Assembly (NCBI RefSeq): GCF_014284365.1
Contig: NZ_JACOGG010000010.1
Location: 100,090 to 164,089 of the forward strand
Source of the DNA: Cognatundibacterium rugosum
Lineage (GTDB): Bacteria; Pseudomonadota; Gammaproteobacteria; Burkholderiales; Burkholderiaceae_D
Direction: 5' to 3'
DNA length: 64,000 nt
Shown: piece by piece, positions 49,405 to 58,467 of the stretch
How the letters are laid out: every line of letters starts with the position of its first letter
Numbering within the stretch: position 1 is the stretch's first letter
Translations under genes and position numbers: made by a program
The notes under the pieces: model-generated
Databases searched by the model: none
What the model saw: the letters and a program-made list of their open reading frames with translations, nothing else
Told to the model about the DNA's origin: nothing

Positions 49405-50862
49405 ATGTTGCCTTTGCTAGACCCATCCCTGTTCCGCCAACAAGCCTATATCAACGGTAAATGGAGCGATGCCGAGAGTGATAAAAAAATAGCCGTACAT
49501 AACCCGGCCACCGGCGCACTGCTGGGTCACGTACCGAATATGAATGCAATTGAAACCCGGCGTGCGATCGCGGCCAGCAATGTCGCATGGCAAGGCTGGC
49601 GCTCCATGCTGGCCAAAGAACGCTCGCTCATCCTGCGCCGCTGGCAGGAACTGATGCTGGAGCACTGCGACGACTTGGCCGCCATCATGACGGCCGAGCA
49701 GGGAAAGTCGTTGACGGAAGCGCGCGGTGAGATCGCATATGCTGCCTCCTACCTGGAATGGTTTGCCGAGGAAGCCAAGCGCATGTACGGTGATACCATC
49801 CCGACTTCTGCCAAGGGAAAGCGCATCTTGGTGACCAAGGAACCAATCGGTGTTTGCGCCGCCATCACACCGTGGAACTTCCCCTCAGCGATGATCGCGC
49901 GCAAGGTCGGCCCTGCACTCGCGGCCGGATGCTGCATGATAGTCAAACCGGCCAGCCTGACCCCATTTTCTGCGCTGGCGCTGGCAGAACTGGCGCATCG
50001 CGCAGGCGTACCGCCGGGCGTATTCAACGTCGTAACCGGCAACGCGGCCGCGATCGGCGGCGAAATCACTGCCAACCCGTTGGTGCGCAAGCTGAGCTTC
50101 ACTGGTTCGACCGAGGTTGGCCGCCAACTAATGCGCGATTCAGCCAACAGCATCAAGAAACTCTCACTGGAACTGGGCGGTAATGCCCCCTTTATTGTAT
50201 TCGACGATGCCGATCTGGATGCCGCAGTAGAAGGTGTGCTCACCTCGAAATACCGTAACTCCGGCCAGACTTGTGTGTGCGTTAACCGTATCTATGTCCA
50301 AGACGGGGTTTACGATGTGTTCACAGGTAAGCTGGTGGACGCAGTAAAAAAAAATTTCAAAGTCGGCAATGGAGTCGAAGCCGGAGTGAACCAAGGCCCG
50401 TTGATCAATGAAAGCGCAGTGCGCAACGTGGAAACCCAGATCGCAGATGCGCTAGCCAAAGGAGCACGCGTTCTGGTCGGTGGTCAACGGCATGCGCTGG
50501 GCGGCAATTTCTTCGAACCTACCGTACTTGCCGACGTCACGCAAGACATGCGCTTCGCGCATGAAGAAACGTTCGGTCCAGTCGCACCCATTTTTCGCTT
50601 CAAGAGCGATACCGAAGTGGTGGCGATGGCGAACGACACCGATTGCGGTCTGGCGTCGTATTTCTACAGCCGTGACATCGGTCGCATCTGGCGCGTAGCG
50701 GAGCAGCTTGAATACGGCATGGTAGGAATCAATACAGGTCTGATTTCCACCGAAGTCGCACCTTTCGGAGGCGTCAAGCAATCAGGGTTGGGCCGGGAAG
50801 GTTCTAAATATGGCGTGGACGATTACTTGATCGTCAAATACTGGTGCTTGGCCGGAATATGA
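49405..50862 (+). CDS. gabD: Succinate-semialdehyde dehydrogenase (first copy)
   Basis: Oxidises succinate semialdehyde to succinate with NAD(P)+, the last step of GABA breakdown. A protein of 485 residues from ATG 49405, which aligns with the second copy's N-terminus (xLDPSLxxQQAYxNG). It has TPWNFPSAMIARKVGPALAAGC, FTGSTEVGRQLM, Glu256 in LELGGNAPF and Cys290 in SGQTCVCVNR; the adjacent Cys292 is typical of GabD and may form a redox switch. Two upstream ATG/TTG codons are possible starts, but GAGA sits better for 49405. It is divergent from the MocR regulator and followed by an NDH-2 gene. Confidence 0.95.
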   Translation: MLPLLDPSLFRQQAYINGKWSDAESDKKIAVHNPATGALLGHVPNMNAIETRRAIAASNVAWQGWRSMLAKERSLILRRWQELMLEHCDDLAAIMTAEQGKSLTEARGEIAYAASYLEWFAEEAKRMYGDTIPTSAKGKRILVTKEPIGVCAAITPWNFPSAMIARKVGPALAAGCCMIVKPASLTPFSALALAELAHRAGVPPGVFNVVTGNAAAIGGEITANPLVRKLSFTGSTEVGRQLMRDSANSIKKLSLELGGNAPFIVFDDADLDAAVEGVLTSKYRNSGQTCVCVNRIYVQDGVYDVFTGKLVDAVKKNFKVGNGVEAGVNQGPLINESAVRNVETQIADALAKGARVLVGGQRHALGGNFFEPTVLADVTQDMRFAHEETFGPVAPIFRFKSDTEVVAMANDTDCGLASYFYSRDIGRIWRVAEQLEYGMVGINTGLISTEVAPFGGVKQSGLGREGSKYGVDDYLIVKYWCLAGI

Positions 50863-50947
50863 GCCGGGCAAAGCTCCCACCTATGCATTCCACACAACAA
50901 TTCCCGCTGAGGGACAGAATGCCTGATCATTCCTATGGAGTCGTGTC

Positions 50948-52276
50948 TTGAATCGTCATTTTGAAGAACTGCCGCACCGCATCGTCATCGTCGGCGGTGG
51001 CGCCGGCGGCTTGGAGCTGGCTGTGCGCCTGGGCAAAAAATTGGGCAAGCAGAAAAAAATCCACATTACCCTGGTCGACGCCAGTCGCACGCATTTGTGG
51101 AAACCTCTGCTGCACCAGGTCGCAGCCGGCACACTGGACAGCCACGCAGATGAGCGCGAATATTTTTCGCTGGCGCGGTCGAACTATTTTGACTTCCGCC
51201 TGGGTCGTATGGATGGGTTGAACCGCGCACAAAAAGAAATTTATTTGGCGCCAACCATCACCGAAGACGATGAAGAACTGTTGCCGCGGCAGGCCTTGCC
51301 CTATGACACGTTGGTATTGGCCCTAGGCAGCCAGACCAATGACTTTGGTACGCTTGGCGCGCGCGAACATTGCATCATGCTGGATTCGCTACCTGCAGCA
51401 GAGCGTTTTCACAAAAAACTTGTGAATTGCTGTTTACGTGCTCAAACCCAGTCCATGAGCTCAGGTGAGGGACGCTTCACGGTCACCATCATAGGTGGCG
51501 GCGCAACCGGTGTGGAGCTGGCAGCAGAGTTGCATATGACAACCAAGATCCTGTCCAGCTATGGGCTAATAAACTTTCACCCTGAAAAAGATCTGAAGAT
51601 CGTCATTATCGATGCCGCGCCACGTCTATTGCAAATGCTGCCGGAACGCTTATCAGCAGCAGTCGCCAAAGAGTTACGCAGTATCGCGGTGGAAGTGCAT
51701 ACCAATGAAAAAGTCGCCTCTGTCTCGAAAGACGGGGTCACGATGGTGAGCGGGAAATTCATTCCCAGCGGGATTGTGGTGTGGGCCGCCGGTATCAAGG
51801 CTCCCGAATTCCTGCAGCAGCTGGATGGACTGGAAAGCAATCACATCAACCAGTTGATCGTGAACCGCCAACTGCAAAGTAGCCGTGATACGGCAATTTT
51901 TGCGCTGGGCGATTGCTGCTGTTGCCCGCAAGCTGAGGGGCTACCTGCGGTGCCGCCGCGCGCCCAGTCGGCCCATCAGCAAGCCAGCATGTTGGCCAAG
52001 TCGCTGGAGCGCATGCTACAAGGCAAACCTTTACTTGAATTTCAATATAAAGATCACGGTTCGCTGGTATCGCTGGGCAATTACAGTACGGTCGGCAGCC
52101 TAATGGGAGCGCTCTCCAGCGGCTCCATTATTATCGAAGGCACGATTGCAAAATGGATGTACTGGTCATTGCATAAGCAGCATCAGATCGCCGTAAACGG
52201 ATTATTCCATACTTGGCTTTCGACTTGGGCAGAGACCATAGATAGGGTTCGAAACCCACGCATCAAGCTGCATTAG
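50948..52276 (+). CDS. ndh: Type II NADH dehydrogenase (NDH-2), TTG start
   Basis: A 442-residue single-subunit FAD oxidoreductase that passes electrons from NADH to quinone without pumping protons. It has an N-terminal FAD fold RIVIVGGGAGGLELAVRLG, KPLLHQVAAGTLD, the ATG-like LVLALGSQTNDFG, a second dinucleotide fold FTVTIIGGGATGVELAAEL for NADH, and the FAD-contacting AIFALGDCCCCPQ (here with an unusual run of four Cys). A C-terminal amphipathic/membrane-binding region follows. TTG 50948 has GGAG seven bases upstream. It is downstream of gabD on the same strand (85 bases) and may recycle NADH made by the aldehyde dehydrogenases. Confidence 0.9.
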   Translation: MNRHFEELPHRIVIVGGGAGGLELAVRLGKKLGKQKKIHITLVDASRTHLWKPLLHQVAAGTLDSHADEREYFSLARSNYFDFRLGRMDGLNRAQKEIYLAPTITEDDEELLPRQALPYDTLVLALGSQTNDFGTLGAREHCIMLDSLPAAERFHKKLVNCCLRAQTQSMSSGEGRFTVTIIGGGATGVELAAELHMTTKILSSYGLINFHPEKDLKIVIIDAAPRLLQMLPERLSAAVAKELRSIAVEVHTNEKVASVSKDGVTMVSGKFIPSGIVVWAAGIKAPEFLQQLDGLESNHINQLIVNRQLQSSRDTAIFALGDCCCCPQAEGLPAVPPRAQSAHQQASMLAKSLERMLQGKPLLEFQYKDHGSLVSLGNYSTVGSLMGALSSGSIIIEGTIAKWMYWSLHKQHQIAVNGLFHTWLSTWAETIDRVRNPRIKLH

Positions 52277-52980
52277 CGCCCTATACTCACTCAGCACATG
52301 CAGCGGTCACCTGCGACGCGGTCGGTGCATGGACTTGTGTTATTTGCGAACACCACTCAAGAACAAATCGATTCCTCAGTACTGACCTACCGCAATCTCG
52401 CCTTAGCCTTTCTGAGCAGTGACTATGTAGCGGCGTCGCGAAGATCTATCCCTCACATACTGCCTCTTTACTTGGGCTTAGTGATGGATTGAACACCCGA
52501 CCGATCCGCACACGTAGCAAACCTGTTTTACCGTAGATGCAGTCGTCCACGCTATAGATTTCTGCTGTGCAGGGATACTGCAAACACATGCGGGAGAACC
52601 GTTCAACCATGAAGAGCGTCCGGCTGCATTCCCTGCTACAAAATCCATCCTCAAGCTTAGTGAAAAAATGAAGGGCATGCAAAAGCCTGCCAGATGAAAA
52701 AGAAACGCCTGCGTACTACCCGCAGGCGTAGTAATCACATGAAACGTTTGCAGTTATTTTCTGTTTTTGTCGCTCGCATCTTGCTCGCTATATCGGTGAT
52801 CTGCTGTGGCATGCGTCTGATCTCACCACATACCGATCAAGTGACTGCGCCTGGAATGAAAGTCCCCCCCTTCCCTACCCAACTGGGAAATTGTTCTGTG
52901 CCTGTCACGTATTGCAAGTGGAAGTGCAAAAACATCCGCTGTCCTTCGCTTTCAGGCACTTTTTGAGTGCTTCAGAACGC
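52277..52980. other. 704-base convergent intergenic region
   Basis: Lies between the plus-strand NDH-2 and minus-strand speB stops. It holds a hairpin terminator for the minus strand (separate entry). Short frames on both strands, 60-90 codons, have no family resemblance or ribosome-binding site. No RNA gene is recognised. Confidence 0.5.
52693..52728 (-). terminator. Probable terminator of the spuC-pot-speB operon
   Basis: CGCCTGCG (52706-52713) pairs with CGCAGGCG (52721-52728), 7-base loop. On the minus strand it is followed by TTTCTTTTT. It is about 250 bases past the speB stop. Confidence 0.65.
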
Positions 52981-53952
52981 TTAAGGGCGTTTTCCTGTCG
53001 CCAGTTTTTGATTACGCAAAACGCATAGCAGGTCGGCGGCGATATGGGCCGCGGCTAATGCAGTGATCTCGCTTTGATCGAATGGAGGCGACACCTCGAC
53101 CACATCCATGCCGACCAAATTGACCGGTTCCATGCCACGAATAATTTCCAGCGCCTGCGCCGAACTGAGCCCGCCTGGCACCGGCGTGCCGGTCCCAGGT
53201 GCAAATGCAGGATCCAGGCAATCAATATCGAAAGTCAGATAGGTCGGGCGCTTGTCCACAATCGATAATATCTTTTGCAGTGTAACTTGCGCGCCGTTGG
53301 CATGTACCCAGGGCGCGTCAATGACGTTAAAACCCATGAAATCGTCGTTCCAGGTGCGAAGCCCGACTTGCACAGACGTGGCAGGATCGATCAAACCCTC
53401 TTTCACCGCCTTGTAAAACATCGTGCCATGATTCATGGAGTCGTGCTTGTCGTCGGGCCAGGTATCGCAATGAGCGTCAAAGTGGATAAGTGAAAGTGGT
53501 TTGCCATATTTCTCTGCATGGGCTTTCAGTAGCGGATACGTCACGAAATGATCGCCACCAAAAGTCAACATCTTTGCCCCGCTCGCTAGAATAGTCCGCG
53601 CATGTTCGACAATTGCTGCAGGAATCGTGAGCGGATTGTGCACATCAATCCAGCAATCGCCGTAGTCGATGACCGCCAAATTTTGAAACGGATCGAAGCC
53701 CCAAGGATAAGGAAGCAAATTCGACAATTGCACACTGGCGGCGCGGATTCCGCCAGGCCCCAGCCTTGCGCCAGGACGAAAGGTTGTGGCCAGATCAAGT
53801 GGGATACCGGACACGACCACATCGACCCCAGTCAGGTCACGGCTATAATTGCGTCGCATAAAGCTGAGGACACCAGCAAAGGTGTTTTCAATCGAAGCCC
53901 CATATAGCGATGAACGACGAATCGCGCTGTCACCGTAAATTGTCGAATTCAT
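52981..53952 (-). CDS. speB: Agmatinase (ureohydrolase)
   Basis: Hydrolyses agmatine to putrescine and urea, with two Mn ions. The protein is 323 residues from ATG 53952, preceded by GGAG. Metal ligands: His135 in FGGDHFVT, Asp159/His161/Asp163 in HFDAHCD, and Asp242/Asp244 in TFDIDCLDPAFAPGTGTP. The block FRPGARLGPGGIR and the C-terminal GMDVVEVSPPFDQSEITALAA closely follow E. coli SpeB, so agmatinase is more likely than guanidinobutyrase, though that is possible. It is last in the operon spuC-potF-potG-potH-potI-speB, 211 bases after potI. It gives the cell a second route from agmatine to putrescine beside the deiminase route. Confidence 0.92.
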   Translation of the reverse strand: MNSTIYGDSAIRRSSLYGASIENTFAGVLSFMRRNYSRDLTGVDVVVSGIPLDLATTFRPGARLGPGGIRAASVQLSNLLPYPWGFDPFQNLAVIDYGDCWIDVHNPLTIPAAIVEHARTILASGAKMLTFGGDHFVTYPLLKAHAEKYGKPLSLIHFDAHCDTWPDDKHDSMNHGTMFYKAVKEGLIDPATSVQVGLRTWNDDFMGFNVIDAPWVHANGAQVTLQKILSIVDKRPTYLTFDIDCLDPAFAPGTGTPVPGGLSSAQALEIIRGMEPVNLVGMDVVEVSPPFDQSEITALAAAHIAADLLCVLRNQKLATGKRP

Positions 53953-54163
53953 TGGCACTCTCCATTCCCCTCCAGACACGAATATGTCACCTCCCACTTC
54001 ATGGTGAAATACTCGAGTCAGGTAAATTATTGCTATCAATCAAGCGATGCAGCAACCCGCTTGCCAATCAGCGAAGGATGCAATCAGCTGTTACGTATTC
54101 GTGACTAGGCTCGCATGAACACACTGCAGTGCTGACCGGAATTTAAATTATTGAATCCTAAAG

Positions 54164-55006
54164 TCAATCTGGGGCGCCCGCCTGAACCGCCAATGAGATT
54201 TGCTTTTGACGCAGGCGCTCGGCACGCGCCAGATACAGACTCGATAGGATCACCCCGGCACTCACTACCAAAATTGTCAGCGTTGCGATAGCGTTGACGC
54301 GCGGATCAAGCCCCAGGCGTGCACGGGAAAATATGATGATAGGCATGGTCGAATAACCGGGTCCGGTCAAAAACGCGGACAACACCACATCATCGAGCGA
54401 TAGCGTAAATGTCAACAGCCAGGCCGATACGAGTGCTTGTGTAATATTCGGCAGCGTCACCAGAAAGAATACCTGATGCGGGCGACAGCCCAAATCCATA
54501 GCGGCTTCTTCATACGACTTGCTCATCTCTTGCAAGCGCGACTGTATGACAACAGTTGAATACGCGATGCCGAGCAAGGTGTGCCCTAACCACATTGTTA
54601 ATAAGCCGGGTCGTGGAAAGCCGAACATCCTTTGCACGGATACCAACATAAGCAATAGCGAGAGTCCAATCACTACCTCAGGCATCACCAGCGGTGCACT
54701 CAACATGCCGCTTAACAGTGTGCGGCCGTTAAAACGACGATAGCGGTTCAACACAAATGCAGCAAAAGTGCCCAGCACCACTGATGAACAGGCAGTCATC
54801 ACGGCAATTTGCAATGACAAGCCAAAACCACTGATTATTTCCGCATCATTGACAAGGTCCTGATACCAGTGCAGCGTAAAACCACTCCATATCATGCTGC
54901 GCCGCGAATCATTAAACGAAAATACGATCAGGACCAGAATGGGAACGTACAAAAAGGCGTAACTCAACGACATCCAGGCCCGACCGAATATACGATATCT
55001 GTTCAT
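54164..55006 (-). CDS. potI: Putrescine ABC transporter permease PotI
   Basis: A 280-residue inner-membrane permease with six membrane helices. The BPD_transp_1 motif lies around residues 160-200, with the EAA loop EEAAMDLGCRPHQVFFLVTLPNI that contacts PotG. It has FVLNRYRRFNGRTLLSGMLSAPLVMPEVVIGLSLLL, near identical in pattern to E. coli PotI. GAGGAG precedes the ATG. It overlaps potH by 4 bases (ATGA), so translation is coupled. Confidence 0.95.
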   Translation of the reverse strand: MNRYRIFGRAWMSLSYAFLYVPILVLIVFSFNDSRRSMIWSGFTLHWYQDLVNDAEIISGFGLSLQIAVMTACSSVVLGTFAAFVLNRYRRFNGRTLLSGMLSAPLVMPEVVIGLSLLLMLVSVQRMFGFPRPGLLTMWLGHTLLGIAYSTVVIQSRLQEMSKSYEEAAMDLGCRPHQVFFLVTLPNITQALVSAWLLTFTLSLDDVVLSAFLTGPGYSTMPIIIFSRARLGLDPRVNAIATLTILVVSAGVILSSLYLARAERLRQKQISLAVQAGAPD

Positions 55007-56001
55007 GCTTTGTGCTCCTCTTGCAGCGCTTTATACTTGTTGAAGACTGCCATCGGAAGCAGAATTAGCAATATCACAAAGACCGTCACGGCAGACGCCA
55101 GCGACCAATCGTTATTAGTGAAAAACTCATCCCATAACGCGCGACCAATCATGAACGTTTCCGGCCCCCCCAACAATTCCGGAATTACGTACTCACCCAC
55201 ACATGGAATGAAGACCAACATAGAACCAGCGACAATGCCGGACTTCGACAACGGAATCGTCACACGGAAAAAGGTATACCACGGCGTCGCTCCGAGATCG
55301 GCAGCAGCTTCCAGGTAACGTATATCCATTTTGACCAAATTCGCATAAAGCGGCAGTATCATGAAAGGCAGATACGCGTAAGTCATTCCTATCATTAATG
55401 AAATCACGGTATTCATCATATGTATAGGCACGTCAATGACCCCGATTGCCAATAAGAAGTGATTCAACAAGCCATCGTTTGCCAGAATCCCTTTCCACGC
55501 ATAGATACGCAAGAGGAATGAAGTCCAAAACGGCAACATCACCAGCATTAGCAGAATCGGGCGTATCGTCGCTCTGGCGCGCGCCATAAAATAGGCAAAC
55601 GGATACCCGATCAACAAACAAGTCAACGTGGTCGCCGCCGCGTACTTGATCGAACGCAGGTAAGTCAACACGTACAATTTATCCTGCAAAACAAACAGGT
55701 AATTGCTTACTTTGAGTTTTATATGAATGATGCCGTCGACATAACTGACCAAACTGACAAACGGGTCGCCTAAGTCGGTGTCTAGCAAACTGATCTTGAA
55801 CACCATGAGGAACGGCAATAAAAAGGTCAATGTGAGCCAGACGAACGGCACACCAATGACAAAACTCCGGCCACTTGGCAAAGGCAAGCGCCAGCCAAAA
55901 ACTGAAGCTGTACTGAGATGAGCCGATCCCGACGGTATGGGGGACGAAATAAATTGATGGGTCGCGCGCCAGAGCAATAGGCGATTCAGAAATTGTTTCA
56001 T
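55003..56001 (-). CDS. potH: Putrescine ABC transporter permease PotH
   Basis: A 332-residue permease from ATG 56001 (GTG 56010 is possible but weaker). The first helix, near 45-70, carries FVIGVPFVWLTLTFLLPFLMVFKISL; the family's EAA loop is LEAAADLGATPWYTFFRVTIPLSKSG. With PotI it forms the membrane channel of the importer. The N-terminal 30 residues before helix 1 are polar, as in PotH. It begins almost directly after potG and overlaps potI. Confidence 0.95.
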   Translation of the reverse strand: MKQFLNRLLLWRATHQFISSPIPSGSAHLSTASVFGWRLPLPSGRSFVIGVPFVWLTLTFLLPFLMVFKISLLDTDLGDPFVSLVSYVDGIIHIKLKVSNYLFVLQDKLYVLTYLRSIKYAAATTLTCLLIGYPFAYFMARARATIRPILLMLVMLPFWTSFLLRIYAWKGILANDGLLNHFLLAIGVIDVPIHMMNTVISLMIGMTYAYLPFMILPLYANLVKMDIRYLEAAADLGATPWYTFFRVTIPLSKSGIVAGSMLVFIPCVGEYVIPELLGGPETFMIGRALWDEFFTNNDWSLASAVTVFVILLILLPMAVFNKYKALQEEHKA

Positions 56002-56011
56002 ACCATGCACC

Positions 56012-57169
56012 TTATCGAGTCAATACGACCATTGCGTCGCTGCTCCAGCTAGCGAAGACGGTATCGCCCCACTGAGGTCGGTGCGTATCATGACGTAGCG
56101 TGTTGGCGGTGCTAGCCTTCAGTACCATCCCGCTCGTCAATTGCAGGTGATACACGGTATAGCTCCCCATGTAAGCCAGCTCTATGATTTTCCCTTTCAC
56201 GCAGTTAGCTGAGTTTGCCGTCATCTCGAAACCGACCGAAATTTTTTCTGGACGGACACCGACCGAGAGCGCCATGCCTATGGTGCCTGTGATGCCATGA
56301 CCAACATAATGGAGACAATCTTGCGACTCGATAACGACGTGATCCGGTTCATCCTCAATCAAGGTTCCGTCGAACATGTTGATATTGCCGATAAAGTCCG
56401 CGACAAAACGACAATCCGGCGTTTCATAAATTTCGGCAGGCTTGCCGATTTGAAGGATGTGTCCTTCGCTCATGATGGCGATGCGCGAGGCCATACTCAT
56501 TGCCTCTTCCTGATCATGCGTCACCATGACACATGTCACGCCAACCTGTGCAAGTATGTTCACCAACTCCATCTGGGTGCGTTCCCGCAATTTTTTATCA
56601 AGCGCCCCTAACGGTTCATCCAGCAATAGTAATTGCGGCCGTTTTGCCAGGCTGCGTGCCAACGCAACACGCTGCTGCTGACCTCCGGACAATTGATGTG
56701 GTTTACGTTTCGCATAATTTGTTAACTGAACCAGATCCAGCATATTTTCGACACGCTCGGCTACCTGATCCTTCGGCATGCCATCGCGACGCAAACCGAA
56801 CGCGATATTGTCCCAGACCGACAAATGGGGAAACAGCGCATACGACTGAAACATCATGTTGATCGGGCGCCGATACGGTGGAAGATTGATGATATCTTCA
56901 CCAGCAAGTAAAAGTTGCCCAGAGGTCGGCGTTTCAAACCCGGCAAGCATACGCAGCAAGGTCGACTTCCCGCAGCCGGAACTTCCCAATAGCGCGAAAA
57001 TCTCCCCCTTATTAATAGTGACGGAAACGTTGTTGACCGCCTTTACGCCGCCAAATTCCTTGACGAGGTTGTTTATGATCAGGAACGGCTGTCCTGCGCT
57101 GATATCGTTTTTTGAAACCGGGGAAAGCTCTACCCCGGATGGTAGTGCTGAATAAGAAGCAAACGTCAT
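56012..57169 (-). CDS. potG: Putrescine ABC transporter ATP-binding protein PotG
   Basis: A 385-residue ABC ATPase that powers the Pot importer. Walker A is GSSGCGKST at 62-70, followed by the Q loop NMMFQSYALFPH, signature LSGGQQQRVALARSL, Walker B LLLLDEPLGALD and the switch His in VMVTHDQEEAMSM. A C-terminal TOBE_2 domain (from about 290, GVRPEKISV) is present, as in PotA/PotG/FbpC. It lies between potF (100 bases upstream) and potH. Confidence 0.96.
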   Translation of the reverse strand: MTFASYSALPSGVELSPVSKNDISAGQPFLIINNLVKEFGGVKAVNNVSVTINKGEIFALLGSSGCGKSTLLRMLAGFETPTSGQLLLAGEDIINLPPYRRPINMMFQSYALFPHLSVWDNIAFGLRRDGMPKDQVAERVENMLDLVQLTNYAKRKPHQLSGGQQQRVALARSLAKRPQLLLLDEPLGALDKKLRERTQMELVNILAQVGVTCVMVTHDQEEAMSMASRIAIMSEGHILQIGKPAEIYETPDCRFVADFIGNINMFDGTLIEDEPDHVVIESQDCLHYVGHGITGTIGMALSVGVRPEKISVGFEMTANSANCVKGKIIELAYMGSYTVYHLQLTSGMVLKASTANTLRHDTHRPQWGDTVFASWSSDAMVVLTR

Positions 57170-57269
57170 GGCAAACTCGATGCAAGAAGAAATTAAGAAT
57201 GTCTAAAATTAAGGTGCTTGAATTGATGAATCGCCAATCACTCCTTATGAAGCTATGGCGAAGGCAATA

Positions 57270-58421
57270 TCAATTTCCAGATTTAAACTGTACGAACACC
57301 CTGGTTGCTATTCGGCGCAGATCGACACTCATTACTTTCGGCGCGACCATGTTTTTCATATCATCGTCGGTCAGGAAGATTGATTTATCCTGAGCCAATT
57401 CCTTGAGGACAAATTTACGGCTGGCCGCATTTGGGTTTGCGTAGCGCACCTTGTTGGTCAGGTTCGCCTGCACTTCAGGGCGCATGATGTAGTTCATCCA
57501 CAGATGAGCATTTTCCGGATGCGGCGCATCGGATGGGATAGCCATGGTATCGAAGAACAACACGCCACCAGTTTTTGGTATCAAGGCGACGATGTTGTTG
57601 CCATTCTTCGCTTCTATCGCATCACGACGGGCAAGGTTCATATCACCCGACCACGCGATGGCAGCGCACAAGGAACCGTTGGTCATATCCGCGACGTAGC
57701 TTAAGGTACTGAACAGCGTGATATATGGTCGCACCTTCGCCAGCATCTGGCCTGCTTCCGCATAATCTGCTTTATTTGTCGAGAAAGGATCTTTGCCTAT
57801 ATATGCGAGCGCTGCCGGCAAAATATCCGATGGCGCGTCGAGAAAGGAGACACCACACGACTTGAGTTTCGACACATATTTAACATCGAACACCAGATCC
57901 CAGGGATTAGCCGGCATGGGCAAATTCCCTAATGCTGCCTTCACCTTTGCGGTGTTAATCCCTACCGTGGTGTAGCCCCAGAGCCAGGGAACCAGGTATT
58001 GGTTACCCGGATCAAGTTTAGCTAATTGGCTCTCGATCGCAGGGTCGAGGTTGGCCAGATTCGGCAACTTGACTTTGTCGACCTTCCGCAGCAAACCAGC
58101 CTGAATTTGCATGTTCCCCCAGTGTGCGGCCGGTATCACGATGTCGTAACCGGTCGATTTCAGGCTGAGCTTTGCATGCAGAATTTCATTGCTGTCATAG
58201 GTGTCCAGGTGAACCTTGATACCAGTCTCTTTCTCAAAATTCTTGATGGTGTCGTCCGCGATAAAGTCTGACCAATTAAAAAGATTAAGAATCCTTTCCT
58301 CGGTGGCCATCGCGGGTACCGCTACAACGGTTGCAGCTGCCAGTGCCGCAGCAACCGTCACTTGTGCCAGACTGTGCCGCAACTGCTTTCGCAGTTGTGG
58401 CATCCGGTTCGTTTTTTTCAT
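57270..58421 (-). CDS. potF: Putrescine-binding periplasmic protein PotF/SpuD-like
   Basis: A 383-residue solute-binding protein with a signal peptide (VAAALAAATVVAVPAMATEE, cleaved near 40). The mature part starts ILNLFNWSDFIADDTIKNFEKETGIKV, containing the polyamine-contact W-S-D. Later contacts are seen in AIAWSGDMNLA and LFFDTMAIPSDA, matching Trp/Asp and Asp positions in PotF. Where PotF has a Ser contact after the first hinge, this protein has IPAAHWGNM, so specificity may differ (putrescine, agmatine or N-carbamoylputrescine; inference). It is second in the operon, 46 bases after spuC. Confidence 0.93.
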   Translation of the reverse strand: MKKTNRMPQLRKQLRHSLAQVTVAAALAAATVVAVPAMATEERILNLFNWSDFIADDTIKNFEKETGIKVHLDTYDSNEILHAKLSLKSTGYDIVIPAAHWGNMQIQAGLLRKVDKVKLPNLANLDPAIESQLAKLDPGNQYLVPWLWGYTTVGINTAKVKAALGNLPMPANPWDLVFDVKYVSKLKSCGVSFLDAPSDILPAALAYIGKDPFSTNKADYAEAGQMLAKVRPYITLFSTLSYVADMTNGSLCAAIAWSGDMNLARRDAIEAKNGNNIVALIPKTGGVLFFDTMAIPSDAPHPENAHLWMNYIMRPEVQANLTNKVRYANPNAASRKFVLKELAQDKSIFLTDDDMKNMVAPKVMSVDLRRIATRVFVQFKSGN

Positions 58422-58467
58422 TCATGTCTCCTGCAGGTTCGAATCGAAGGCCAGCTATCGTTACCGT

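Noticed and set aside
52694..52966. 90-codon plus-strand frame with a hydrophobic stretch
   Set aside because: It starts inside the terminator hairpin region, has no homology or ribosome-binding site, and is best seen as chance.
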